Of a stretch of 64,000 nt of DNA, positions 25,389 to 34,269 are shown one piece after another. The number at the start of each line of letters is the position of its first letter. The stretch's first letter is position 1. Both the position numbers and the translations under genes were made by a program. The stretch lies in assembly GCF_001049895.1 (NCBI RefSeq), contig NZ_CVPE01000004.1, positions 248,001 to 312,000 of the forward strand. The letters run 5' to 3'. This stretch comes from Rubeoparvulum massiliense. Lineage in GTDB: Bacteria > Bacillota > Bacilli > Rubeoparvulales > Rubeoparvulaceae. The notes under the pieces are model-generated. The model was not told where the DNA came from. It made no database searches and worked only from the letters and a program-made list of their open reading frames with translations.

Positions 25389-25406
25389 TGTTGTGTCACC
25401 TCCAAA

Positions 25407-26117
25407 TTAATTGGATCTCCGTTCTGTAGCTGCTAGTAGTTGTTGGAGTGCTTCTGTATCAAGAATGAGAAAACCATGAAGTAGTAAGGCAATTCCTTGG
25501 TAAAACTGTGTTTCTGCATTCTTGTACATCTTTTCACAAAAATGGGGGACCCATTTCAAGAGATGTTCATGAATAAAGCTCTGCAGATCATGTAAGAGTC
25601 TGACCAGTTTCTGTTGATCCCCAGCTTCGTTAGCTTGCCATGCTAGCACTGATAGCTGATACATGAAATCTAGCTCTAGACCGAGATGATCATCTGCTTC
25701 ATGGCCATAATGTTCAGGCAAAAGTTCGTATCGCAGATATGCTTGACGTACATCCAGCATCTCCTTCTGAAATAACAAACCCTCTTGACTCATATAAGCA
25801 GACTCCCATGGTGGTGCTGGAAGACGGTAAGGTCCTACAAACATTCTGGTGTAGTCCCAATGCAGATGCTCAAATGTTGCCTCCTTTAAGAGGTCATGCT
25901 CCTGCATAAAGCTCCTTACCTTCGTGATTCCTTCGGCAATCATGGCATTCTCTGCTTGAAACGGAAAAGTTGCCATCGAATCTTCCTTGACCAGCGATTG
26001 AAGTAATTCACGTGTAGGCTCCTGAATAAAGAGCTGACGCAGTAGATGATAAGCATCGATTCGTGTTTCTAGTAAGGGGACATAACTTTGGGACCCTACT
26101 TGGACTGTTTGTTGCAT
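25407..26117 (-). CDS. TorD/DmsD-type molybdoenzyme chaperone
   Basis: 236 residues, all-helical. The family block YTRMFVGPYRLPAPPWESAY is clear (about residues 97-118), as are the adjoining EGLLFQKEMLDVRQ and EADDHLGLELDFMYQLSVLA. These proteins bind the Tat signal and fold the molybdoenzyme before export. It is the first gene of the dms operon, directly before dmsA, so DmsA is the likely client. Confidence 0.88.
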   Translation of the reverse strand: MQQTVQVGSQSYVPLLETRIDAYHLLRQLFIQEPTRELLQSLVKEDSMATFPFQAENAMIAEGITKVRSFMQEHDLLKEATFEHLHWDYTRMFVGPYRLPAPPWESAYMSQEGLLFQKEMLDVRQAYLRYELLPEHYGHEADDHLGLELDFMYQLSVLAWQANEAGDQQKLVRLLHDLQSFIHEHLLKWVPHFCEKMYKNAETQFYQGIALLLHGFLILDTEALQQLLAATERRSN

Positions 26118-26318
26118 CTGATCAACTCCTTTCCTCTTCGGTTCAACAGAAAACCTCGACTACTATCTGGGTTCGCATTCTCACCCCTGTGTTAAAAGAA
26201 CCTGTTAGCTTAATGATTGAAATCACTTACAACTCCCCCCCATGGAAGTTGTCACCTACATTTTCTACTAGTTCAAGCATTCTGCCTTTATGCATTGATA
26301 CCAATTTCACATACTTAG

Positions 26319-26338
26319 ATTTGTGCATGAGCACAAAT
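26319..26338. promoter_or_regulatory. Perfect palindrome in the dms upstream region
   Basis: ATTTGTGC-ATGA-GCACAAAT, an 8-bp inverted repeat. It lies just upstream of the next hairpin and about 200 bp before the torD-dmsABC start. It could be an operator or a second hairpin of the terminator. The layout is not that of a normal Fnr or CRP site, since the spacer is 4 bp. Confidence 0.35.
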
Positions 26339-26368
26339 GAGCACCAGATCGTAGAGGATCTGGTGCTC
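26339..26368 (-). terminator. Terminator after the ferredoxin gene
   Basis: A perfect 12-bp stem GAGCACCAGATC / GATCTGGTGCTC. It stands 4 bp past the ferredoxin gene stop, with ATTTG as the weak tail on the minus strand. Confidence 0.65.
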
Positions 26369-26372
26369 GATT

Positions 26373-26936
26373 TCACTTCTTTGACTCATCATCTGAGTGT
26401 ATCTTTAACAAGAATTTCTTTCGCTGCTGAGCTGGGTAAAAACGAATGGATGGGCGAGTAAGACGGATATCCGGCATTCCTTCAATCCTATCAACTGTAT
26501 CGTCAGTTTGCTCATCATTCAGATCGATTAACTGAAGGGAACCAGTAGTGCATGCTTCTATGCACACAGGCAGTTCTCCCTGATCGATACGTTCTACACA
26601 TAAATTGCACTTGGTTACACGATTTTTCACTGGATCATATTGCGGTGCATGGTATGGACAAGCCGAGACACAGAGCATACACCCATTACATAGATCAGAA
26701 TTAATCAACACGATTCCATCATATCGTTTCACAAATGCTCGCTGTGGACAGACACGAAAGCATTCAGGATTCTCACAGTGATTACAGGAGAGGGAGAGAA
26801 ATGACCCATTCGCTAAGGGTGTAACCCGACGCCAACGAACCTCTGATGATGTCTGATTTTTATTATGACAAGCTAACTCACAGGCACGACATCCGATACA
26901 TGCGTCCTCATTAAATAGATATCCCCATTGCTTCAT
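26373..26936 (-). CDS. Four-cluster ferredoxin subunit of the second molybdoenzyme
   Basis: 187 residues with four 4Fe-4S cysteine sets: CIGCRACELAC, CNHCENPECFRVC, CNGCMLCVSAC and CNLCVERIDQGELPVCIEAC. This is the layout of DmsB-like electron transfer subunits. It overlaps the catalytic gene by 4 bp (ATGA), so they are translated together. No membrane anchor gene follows, so it may accept electrons from a soluble donor. Confidence 0.9.
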   Translation of the reverse strand: MKQWGYLFNEDACIGCRACELACHNKNQTSSEVRWRRVTPLANGSFLSLSCNHCENPECFRVCPQRAFVKRYDGIVLINSDLCNGCMLCVSACPYHAPQYDPVKNRVTKCNLCVERIDQGELPVCIEACTTGSLQLIDLNDEQTDDTVDRIEGMPDIRLTRPSIRFYPAQQRKKFLLKIHSDDESKK

Positions 26937-28990
26937 ACGGAGCTTCCTTCCTTAACCTTCTTCATCTCTACGAATAGGTCATAAAAATCACTACTATAAT
27001 CGAAGCGATTCCGTTGTCGCTCCTTACGTTTCCCTTCTCTCGATAATAACTGATTAATAGGATCCGCCCCTCCTTGTACAGTGACCAGAATGTCCTCAGG
27101 CAACATGGAATCAAGATGAACCACCCGCTGAACCATGCCAAGCTGATTGTATAGATTCACGAAATCCCCTTCCTGTAGACCTCTCCTTGCAGCTGTTTCC
27201 GGATGCATACGTACACGTTCATCATTCTCTTCTCGATGAAGCCATGGAAGGCGTTCATATTGGGAATGGCATTGGAGCAGGGATTGCGGCGTGAGAACTT
27301 GAAAGGGATACTCATGATCCCTGTAAGCTGGAAGATAGATCGGTAGAGCAGGTCTTCCCTTTCCTTTTGCACGTTCAGAGAATAAAGCAAAAGGGGGTAT
27401 CCCCTGCTCCATCAATCTCTTCTCATAGAGATCTTCCCGAAGATGTTGTGGTCCCTCTCGTAGCTCCTCCCATGAAGAGATTCCAAACAATTGGCAGATC
27501 TCTGGTGAAATGAGCTGATCCAACCAGTCTTTTGCCGTTAGATGAGACGGAAAATTAGAGAATCCTGGTGAAAGCTGATTCAGATACTGTGTCAATTCAC
27601 ATGTGATCTGTAGATCACTTTTGGCCTGAGCATAAGGTGGAATAGCAGGCTCATTTAGTCCGATCCAGTGATGCCAATACCCTACATTGCAGTCATACTC
27701 TTCGAAGTGTGTTGTTGCTGGCAAGACGATGTCTGAACGTTCAGCGGTCTGACTCATATAGAGATCCACCGTCACCACTAGCTCTAGCTGCTCCCATAAT
27801 CGAGCCAATTCATTTAGGTGCTGACCTTGTGACCATGGATTACGCAAGGCGATCCAGAGGAATTTCAGCGGTGGTTGCTGTAATGCCAACGCTTCTTTGG
27901 CGAAATGATTGATATCCAGGTAACGCATATTCTCCTTATCATCTAGGTTGGGAGTTGGATGATTCTTCAGTGGATTGGGAAACCAATCAATGATCGCTGC
28001 ATAATAGTAGAATTTACTCGCTTTTGGATGGAGTAGTTGGGCCAAGGAGTGGATGGCACGAACATTCTGTCCTCCATTGGCATGACGTTGGAGACCGAAT
28101 CCCACCCAGGTAGAGCATGGATGGCAATGAGCATAAAGATGAGCTAATTCTTTGATACCCTCAACAGGAACGCCTGTGATCTCCTCCGTCATCTCCATAC
28201 TCACTACTTCATCTAGGTAACGTGCCAGTGGATGCCAGCCATCGATGGATGCTAACCATTCTTCATCGAGGCTTCCTTGCTTCCAGAGAATTTTCAAAAT
28301 CATCAAGGCAAGAAGCCCATCGGTACCCGGTCGAATTTGTAAATAGAGATCTGCTTTGGCGGCTGTGGCTGTGTAGAGAGGATCAATTACCACAAGATAA
28401 GCACCACGGCTACGAGCCTCATAGACATATTTCATCTGCTGTACATTGGTATGGGCTGGATTACCACCCCAAATTACGATTAACTGATCAACTGCCATGA
28501 GCTCAGGATCTGGTGAATCAGCACGTCCTACCTGATCAATGAGCGCATTTCTCCCCGTTGCCAGGCAAACATTACCCTGTAGTTTCGTATGTGCCCCCAT
28601 ACTATTAAAAAGAGCTGGAATTGCGCCTTGGTGTAACTGACCTAGGTTACCGCAAAACATATCATAGCCCAACGCCTGGTTACTCCCATAGCGTTGAGAC
28701 AGTTCAAGGATCTTCTGGGCGATCCGTTCATACGCTTCTTCCCAGGAAATGGGCTCCCAGTTCCCTGATCCCCGTGGGGTTTGTAAGAGTGGCGTCTTTA
28801 AACGTTGTTCATTATAAACATATTGAGTGAAAGCAAATCCCTTGGCACATAGATGTCCCTGCGAGAAGCCGTGCTTCGGATCTCCCTCCACCTTGACTAA
28901 ACGACCACCTTGAACATAGGAGAGAATGCCACAGGTACCATAGCAGTTACGTGGACAGACATTACGCTTGATATGATCCAATTGTGTCAT
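26933..28990 (-). CDS. Cytoplasmic molybdopterin oxidoreductase (YoaE/BisC-like branch)
   Basis: 685 residues. It starts directly with the cluster motif C12-x3-C16-x3-C20-x27-C48, and there is no Tat signal, so it is cytoplasmic. Binding blocks LIVIWGGNPAHTNVQQ, QIRPGTDGLLALM and the C-terminal FQVLTPQSLLQCHSQ are present. The length and lack of a signal fit the branch that includes B. subtilis YoaE, whose function is unclear. A pair with the downstream ferredoxin (4-bp overlap) but no anchor makes a soluble two-subunit reductase likely. The gene lies 28 bp after a PucR-type regulator. The substrate cannot be predicted. Confidence 0.83.
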   Translation of the reverse strand: MTQLDHIKRNVCPRNCYGTCGILSYVQGGRLVKVEGDPKHGFSQGHLCAKGFAFTQYVYNEQRLKTPLLQTPRGSGNWEPISWEEAYERIAQKILELSQRYGSNQALGYDMFCGNLGQLHQGAIPALFNSMGAHTKLQGNVCLATGRNALIDQVGRADSPDPELMAVDQLIVIWGGNPAHTNVQQMKYVYEARSRGAYLVVIDPLYTATAAKADLYLQIRPGTDGLLALMILKILWKQGSLDEEWLASIDGWHPLARYLDEVVSMEMTEEITGVPVEGIKELAHLYAHCHPCSTWVGFGLQRHANGGQNVRAIHSLAQLLHPKASKFYYYAAIIDWFPNPLKNHPTPNLDDKENMRYLDINHFAKEALALQQPPLKFLWIALRNPWSQGQHLNELARLWEQLELVVTVDLYMSQTAERSDIVLPATTHFEEYDCNVGYWHHWIGLNEPAIPPYAQAKSDLQITCELTQYLNQLSPGFSNFPSHLTAKDWLDQLISPEICQLFGISSWEELREGPQHLREDLYEKRLMEQGIPPFALFSERAKGKGRPALPIYLPAYRDHEYPFQVLTPQSLLQCHSQYERLPWLHREENDERVRMHPETAARRGLQEGDFVNLYNQLGMVQRVVHLDSMLPEDILVTVQGGADPINQLLSREGKRKERQRNRFDYSSDFYDLFVEMKKVKEGSSV

Positions 28991-29018
28991 GGTGTAAACA
29001 CCTTCTTCCTAGGCCCTT

Positions 29019-30254
29019 CTATAACCGTTTAACACTCTGAATACGAAATGCGGTGACCAGATTTAGCTGTGTCTCAACCTCGGATAGTCTTACATCTAAG
29101 ATTTCTTCAATCCGATTCAGGCGATAGCGTAAGGTATTACGATGTAAGAAGAGCTGATTGGCTGTCTCTGTCATATCTCCATCATTGTTTAAATAGATCC
29201 GTAAGGTATTTACAAACTCCGTATCATGTTCTTGATCATATGTGATCAGTTCACCTAGTGTTTCGTCATAGAATTCCTTTAGCTCCTGAAGATCATGATT
29301 ATAAATGATCCGTGAGAAGCCTAATTCAATAAAATAGGCAAGCTGATTAGGGAGATTCATGATTTCGCAGAACTCTCGGGCCACCTTTGCTTCCTGAAAG
29401 CTTCGAAATAACTCCGCTGGTCGGTCATAATCCCGACCAATGCCAAACCAAATGGCCCGATTTGTTGCAATAAAAGGAGTCATTCGCTTCTGAATCGCCT
29501 GTATGAGTGTAGAAACTTTCTCTTTCTTCTCACGCATTTTTTTCCCTTGAATGGCCACAATGGCAATCACTGTGCCTCTTCTCTTCATTAGAATGGGAGA
29601 AACTCCAAAGTCAAGCAGGGCAATCTCAACCATATTGTACAGTTGAGCTACGAGTTGATTATCACGGGCTACATTTTGATAATGATCCACTTCCATAACC
29701 ATCACCGCATGGGGAGAAGCCAGAGCCCATCCCCACAGCTTCCCTCGAGCAATAATCTCTTCATTGCTTTTTAAATTGCTATATAGTAAATCAAAGAGAA
29801 ATGCTTCCTTGTATTGACGCTCCACTTGCTTCAGTTCATCCTGACGCTTATATTCTAGACCACAAAGTAAGGCTGCACTTTGACCTAGTGTAATAATTCC
29901 TTGGACAGGTTCATCAATTGCTTCGCCCATCTGCTCTACAGAGATAAGGAGTGACCCAACGCATTGATTATGAGCTGCGATCTCAAAGCGGTGAGCTCTA
30001 AAGTGAACCGATTCACAATCCACATCCCATTGAAGTGGATTAAGCTCATCGGGAGAAATTGTAACCGCATGTCCCTGTAAAGGCACTGTTGGGAAGACTG
30101 CTGATGCAAGAGCATGGTTCGTCAAATCAGTAATCATAATGGAACGCTGTGTATAGCCACTAAGGAAGTCAGCAATCCCTTGTAGACCCTTACCTGCTAA
30201 GAGTTGGACAATCAACTGCTCACAGCTACTTGGATGTATTTCTCCATTGATCAT
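29019..30254 (-). CDS. PucR/CdaR-type transcriptional regulator
   Basis: 411 residues. The C-terminal HTH of the PucR/CdaR family is clear: MTETANQLFLHRNTLRYRLNRIEEILDVRL (about 366-395). The middle is the GGDEF-like domain of the same family, and the N-terminal 150 residues form a ligand-sensing domain. It is the first gene of an operon with the molybdoenzyme and its ferredoxin (28 bp gap), so it probably controls them. Ligand unknown; family members sense purine catabolites or sugar diacids, and that need not apply here. Confidence 0.85.
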   Translation of the reverse strand: MINGEIHPSSCEQLIVQLLAGKGLQGIADFLSGYTQRSIMITDLTNHALASAVFPTVPLQGHAVTISPDELNPLQWDVDCESVHFRAHRFEIAAHNQCVGSLLISVEQMGEAIDEPVQGIITLGQSAALLCGLEYKRQDELKQVERQYKEAFLFDLLYSNLKSNEEIIARGKLWGWALASPHAVMVMEVDHYQNVARDNQLVAQLYNMVEIALLDFGVSPILMKRRGTVIAIVAIQGKKMREKKEKVSTLIQAIQKRMTPFIATNRAIWFGIGRDYDRPAELFRSFQEAKVAREFCEIMNLPNQLAYFIELGFSRIIYNHDLQELKEFYDETLGELITYDQEHDTEFVNTLRIYLNNDGDMTETANQLFLHRNTLRYRLNRIEEILDVRLSEVETQLNLVTAFRIQSVKRL

Positions 30255-30444
30255 GACTATCGTCCTTCCCCATATTATTAGATGCTTTCACCTATCCCTA
30301 TCATCATAGCACGCTCTACGTCAAAATATTGTATAAGAATCGTGATACTCTTGTAATCTCAGTACCACTGTAGCAGGTTGACATGGGAAGAACAATCTTC
30401 ATCGTTTAATTTCACGAAACCGTCACGATTGGTCGAGATCAGAA

Positions 30445-30479
30445 AAGGACCAGCTGGCTTTGATAAGCCGCCGGTCCTA
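30445..30479 (-). terminator. Terminator after the ttr operon
   Basis: AGGACC pairs with GGTCCT and GGCTT with AAGCC, forming a two-part stem. On the minus strand it ends with CCTTTTC. It lies just past the torD-like stop at 30488. Confidence 0.75.
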
Positions 30480-30487
30480 TCCATTCT

Positions 30488-31144
30488 CTACGCTAAATTT
30501 TGTCTCAATTCCTTATAATCTTCTTCGATAAACGATGGGATAAACGCTGCAATCTGTTGGACGAAGGGATGGGATTCTGCTGCTAACAGCTTCTCACAAA
30601 ACCTGGGAAGCCATGATTGAAGATACTGTTCAATAAACCGGACTTCAATCTGATAAATTTGTCGTAGGTACTCCCTATCACCAGTTTCATATCCTTCTTC
30701 TTCTGAAGCGATTAAGGATTGAATAAAACGGAACTGCATACTAAGATGGTCAGGCTGCTCTCCTCTCTCTACCGGAAGATAGAACTTCATCTGCTCATAG
30801 AGTTCAAGGAGAGAAAGCAATTCCTGCTTCGTCACCTCGTGCAGACTCCCTTGGGAAACACCTTCCCTCTGTGCAGACTGACGTCGATGATAGGATGCAT
30901 AGGGAGGAATATAATATGGACCAGGTACCATAAAGCGTTGCTCAAAGATAAAGGGGACCTGTTCATCATCATATTTTGATGCTAGCGTCTTAAACCATTG
31001 GATTTCTTCAGCGACAACTGCCAATTCCCGCTCCCACTGCTTCCATTCTCCGAGAAATAGATGAGCGAACATTTGGTAGATTATCTGTCTCCCTCGATTC
31101 AATTCTTCAAGGGGAAATTGCACTTTATCTTCTGCAATTTTCAC
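30488..31144 (-). CDS. TorD-like chaperone of the ttr operon
   Basis: 218 residues, helical. It has the family block QRFMVPGPYYIPPYASYHRR (about 67-86) and MQFRFIQSLIASEEEG. It starts with GTG after GGAGGTGATGAGAG. It lies 29 bp downstream of ttrA and is the last gene of that operon, so TtrA is its likely client. The family helps fold and export molybdoenzymes. It is only moderately like the torD gene at 25407, which fits a separate client for each. Confidence 0.84.
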   Translation of the reverse strand: MKIAEDKVQFPLEELNRGRQIIYQMFAHLFLGEWKQWERELAVVAEEIQWFKTLASKYDDEQVPFIFEQRFMVPGPYYIPPYASYHRRQSAQREGVSQGSLHEVTKQELLSLLELYEQMKFYLPVERGEQPDHLSMQFRFIQSLIASEEEGYETGDREYLRQIYQIEVRFIEQYLQSWLPRFCEKLLAAESHPFVQQIAAFIPSFIEEDYKELRQNLA

Positions 31145-31173
31145 CTCTCATCACCTCCATGCTTCCGATGTGT

Positions 31174-34100
31174 TTACGCCTTCGTAATCTCCACAAAGAG
31201 ATCCAATTGACCAGGGGCACCACCGATAAGATCCACGATGGTTCCATCTGTAAAGCTGGGATCAGGCATCAATAATTCATTAATGCGAAAGCCTGCTTCA
31301 CGACCTCCTGCGTACCCCGACTCCTCCTTCATTGGCTGATTCGTTCGGAATGGGATATGTCCATAGGTAGGCAATGACTTCATCTGCGCTCCGTCGATAC
31401 TAGGACGATTTACACCATAACCAGACTGTCCCATATTATAAGCGGATCCTACCACGCCTGGACGAATCCCTTCCGTGACAAGAATCGTTGCCAGAGCTGT
31501 ATGTCCATCAGCAATCACCTTTACCTGATCCCCCGTCTTTAGCTGGCGACTCTGAGCATCCAACGGATTGATCCAGAGATAATTATCTGCACGTACCTCC
31601 CGTAACCAGGCACTGCTTACAGTACGGGTAGTGCCCAAATTGCGTGACTTCCAATTGATAAATTGGAGAGGATATTTCGCTTGTACAGGATCGCCATTAT
31701 AGTATTGAATCTCTTCATGACGTGGGATCCCGTCGAAGAATTCTCCATGATAGCTATTACGCCCACCAGCTACACCCTCATCATAGAAATTGGCTTGCGC
31801 ATACAAGCCATATTTCACGTGTTCACCGCGGTACTCATCTCCTGAACCCTCAAAGCGGCCACCACGATTCAGAACAAAGAGCACCTTCCGCCATTCCTCT
31901 GGCTTTACCGCTTGCTGCCAACGCTCCACTACAAAATATTTACCTAAGGCTTTTTGCCGCGCTTTGATAAAGATCTCTACCTCTTGATCACTGGCATCGG
32001 GTACCGGTGTTTCATCAAAGGCAATATTGGCCACACGTTTTAAATAGTAATCTAACTCCTCATGGAGCGGACTACCATCAGGGAAGGCTTGCTCACCAAC
32101 ACCAGGCCACTTCATCCGTTTGCCAAGCTCAATCAAGACATTCTCAAAGGATAACACATCTGGATAGACGCGAGTAACTGGCTGAAAGACGCTGGCAAAC
32201 TTGGTTTTGATATTGGGATAAATAGCCTCCCATCCCCACCGCTCCAGGTAAGTCGTATCCGGTAAAATAAAGTCTGCATATTGCGAGGTATCACCAATCT
32301 GCACATCGGATGCCACTACCAAGGGTAGGATGGCTGGATCAGCGAGATATTTCGCTTGATTACGACCCAGTGGTGAAGATAAGACCGGTGACATCCGATG
32401 AATGAAGAGCGCCTTCAAGCCATAGGGATATCCCTCTGCAATGGATGGTAAAACCTCATAGACCGTATGCGCACCAAATTGGAACCAGGGGCGACGAGCA
32501 GGATAGCCATCGCGCTCAAACAGGGTGCTCTTCTCATATTTCGAGAGATAACGAGCCACATTGAGACCCCAGCCTGTGTTCGCATTGGGAACGCTTAGAA
32601 GATCATAACGTCCTTCTACCTCTTTATAGAAAGCGCCTGTAGTGATGTTGCCACCCTTCCAATCATAATTACCCAGTAGGTGATTGAGAATAGCGATGGC
32701 CCTTGAGGCATAATATCCGTTCCCATGCATAGCTGGCCCACGGTAGACCATGGTAGCTGCTCGTTTCCCATGGGAGGTGAACTCCTCCGCTAAGCGGATA
32801 ATCGTCTCTACATCAATGCCTGTAATGTCAGCATACTCTTCGAGCGTTTTCTCCATGACCCGTTCCTTATAGAGGGTAAAGGCAGATTTCACATGAATCT
32901 CCCCGATAATGGTATCTACCTCTAGCGTCCCTTCTTGAGCAAGATCATGGGGAACAGGTTGGCCATTCTCCAATACCACATACTGCTTATCAGTACCGAT
33001 ACCAAGATCACTGGCTCGTAGCTTGGGACGATTGGGCTTACTCACGTCTACTAAGAAGGTAGCATCGCTCCAGGTTGGCTCTCCATCTAGCTCTGCCGCT
33101 GCTTTGTTGGGATTGAGGAGATAGGTTAGATCATAGCGTTGATTCTCCACAATCCAGCGTCCCATGGCCAGCGCTAATGCTCCGTCCGTACCTGGTTTGA
33201 TCGGTACCCAATGGTCGGCTTTTTCTGCAGTCTTACTCATCCTTGGCTCAATCACCGCCATCTTCATTCCACGCTGTAATGCATTGGTAATCTGTGGTGC
33301 CAACCATGTGGGTCCTTTATTGGCGACCAATGGATTGGTGCCCCAGACGATCATGAATTGAATATGATCCAGATCAACATACTGTCGTTTTTTCTTCTTC
33401 TTCCCTTCATAGGAGCGCTGATTCCCCATGACACTGCTCATTCCACAGATTCCACCATGGTGAAAATAATTGGCGGTCCCCATGCTGTTCAGAAAGCGTT
33501 CAATAAAATCACGACGGTCCCCTGCCATAATCCCTATTTGATTGGACTTGGGGCCAAAATCAGGATGCTTCGTGTCAATTAACAGATCCTTATATTTCTG
33601 GTCAAAGGCTTCAAAGCTCATCTCACCAGCTTTTACCTTCGTCCAATCGTCCATCACTGGCTTTTCTGGTACATAAGCCCATATCTCCTTCAAGCCTGGT
33701 GTTCCTAATTCCGGATCGCCTTCAATGATCGCTTGATAGGCTTCTTCCCAGCTGATGGTCTTCCATTCACCGCTCCCCCGTTTTCCTACCCGCTTGAGCG
33801 GCTTTTTTACACGATAGGTATCATAGGCGATCTGAATTCCAGCTTGGCCCTTTAAGCAGGTACGACCTCCCCGTAAGCCATGGCTATCTCGGGCTACATC
33901 GCCTAATCCCTTCACCCCTTCATCCATGGGTGTTTCATAGGGGATGGGTCCGTAAGGCACGGTAGTAATAGGACTATACTGATTGCCTGAGATTTTTCGA
34001 ATCAAGGAGGTGTAAGGACCACTCTCTCCACCAGAGACAATATGAGTCTTAATGGTACAGTGGGTATTACATTGCTCACAGGTGGTGAAGATGACATCCT

Positions 34101-34269
34101 CTGCGGTATAATCCTGCGTAGCTGCTCCTACACCATGGGGAAGATCTCCCCAGACACCATTGATGGTTTGCTTAACAGGTCCCACAAATGCAGGGGCCAC
34201 CACGGCCACACCACCAATGGCACCTAATCCCTTTAAGAATCGGCGACGACTGATCCCCTTATTCTCCAT
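31174..34269 (-). CDS. ttrA: TtrA-type molybdopterin reductase (tetrathionate-like), Tat-exported
   Basis: About 1031 residues, close to the roughly 1020 of known TtrA. The Tat signal is ISRRRFLKGLGAIGG. The cluster motif is C64-x2-C67-x3-C71 with C138 far downstream, the long spacing seen in TtrA. A likely molybdenum ligand is C275 in HHGGICGMSS. The ATG at 34269 was chosen over the longer frame because GGAGGG stands 7 bp upstream. It overlaps the end of ttrC by 11 bp. Gene order B-C-A equals Salmonella ttrBCA. The same family also includes selenate and arsenate reductases of Gram-positives, so the substrate is likely but not proven to be tetrathionate. Confidence 0.72.
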   Translation of the reverse strand: MENKGISRRRFLKGLGAIGGVAVVAPAFVGPVKQTINGVWGDLPHGVGAATQDYTAEDVIFTTCEQCNTHCTIKTHIVSGGESGPYTSLIRKISGNQYSPITTVPYGPIPYETPMDEGVKGLGDVARDSHGLRGGRTCLKGQAGIQIAYDTYRVKKPLKRVGKRGSGEWKTISWEEAYQAIIEGDPELGTPGLKEIWAYVPEKPVMDDWTKVKAGEMSFEAFDQKYKDLLIDTKHPDFGPKSNQIGIMAGDRRDFIERFLNSMGTANYFHHGGICGMSSVMGNQRSYEGKKKKKRQYVDLDHIQFMIVWGTNPLVANKGPTWLAPQITNALQRGMKMAVIEPRMSKTAEKADHWVPIKPGTDGALALAMGRWIVENQRYDLTYLLNPNKAAAELDGEPTWSDATFLVDVSKPNRPKLRASDLGIGTDKQYVVLENGQPVPHDLAQEGTLEVDTIIGEIHVKSAFTLYKERVMEKTLEEYADITGIDVETIIRLAEEFTSHGKRAATMVYRGPAMHGNGYYASRAIAILNHLLGNYDWKGGNITTGAFYKEVEGRYDLLSVPNANTGWGLNVARYLSKYEKSTLFERDGYPARRPWFQFGAHTVYEVLPSIAEGYPYGLKALFIHRMSPVLSSPLGRNQAKYLADPAILPLVVASDVQIGDTSQYADFILPDTTYLERWGWEAIYPNIKTKFASVFQPVTRVYPDVLSFENVLIELGKRMKWPGVGEQAFPDGSPLHEELDYYLKRVANIAFDETPVPDASDQEVEIFIKARQKALGKYFVVERWQQAVKPEEWRKVLFVLNRGGRFEGSGDEYRGEHVKYGLYAQANFYDEGVAGGRNSYHGEFFDGIPRHEEIQYYNGDPVQAKYPLQFINWKSRNLGTTRTVSSAWLREVRADNYLWINPLDAQSRQLKTGDQVKVIADGHTALATILVTEGIRPGVVGSAYNMGQSGYGVNRPSIDGAQMKSLPTYGHIPFRTNQPMKEESGYAGGREAGFRINELLMPDPSFTDGTIVDLIGGAPGQLDLFVEITKA

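Noticed and set aside
26319-26338. Palindrome read as an Fnr or CRP site
   Set aside because: The spacer is 4 bp and the arms do not match TGTGA-N6-TCACA.
30338-30430. AATCGTGA and TCACGATT as a looped operator pair upstream of the PucR-type regulator
   Set aside because: Two 8-bp matches 77 bp apart in AT-rich DNA may be chance, and no other support was seen.
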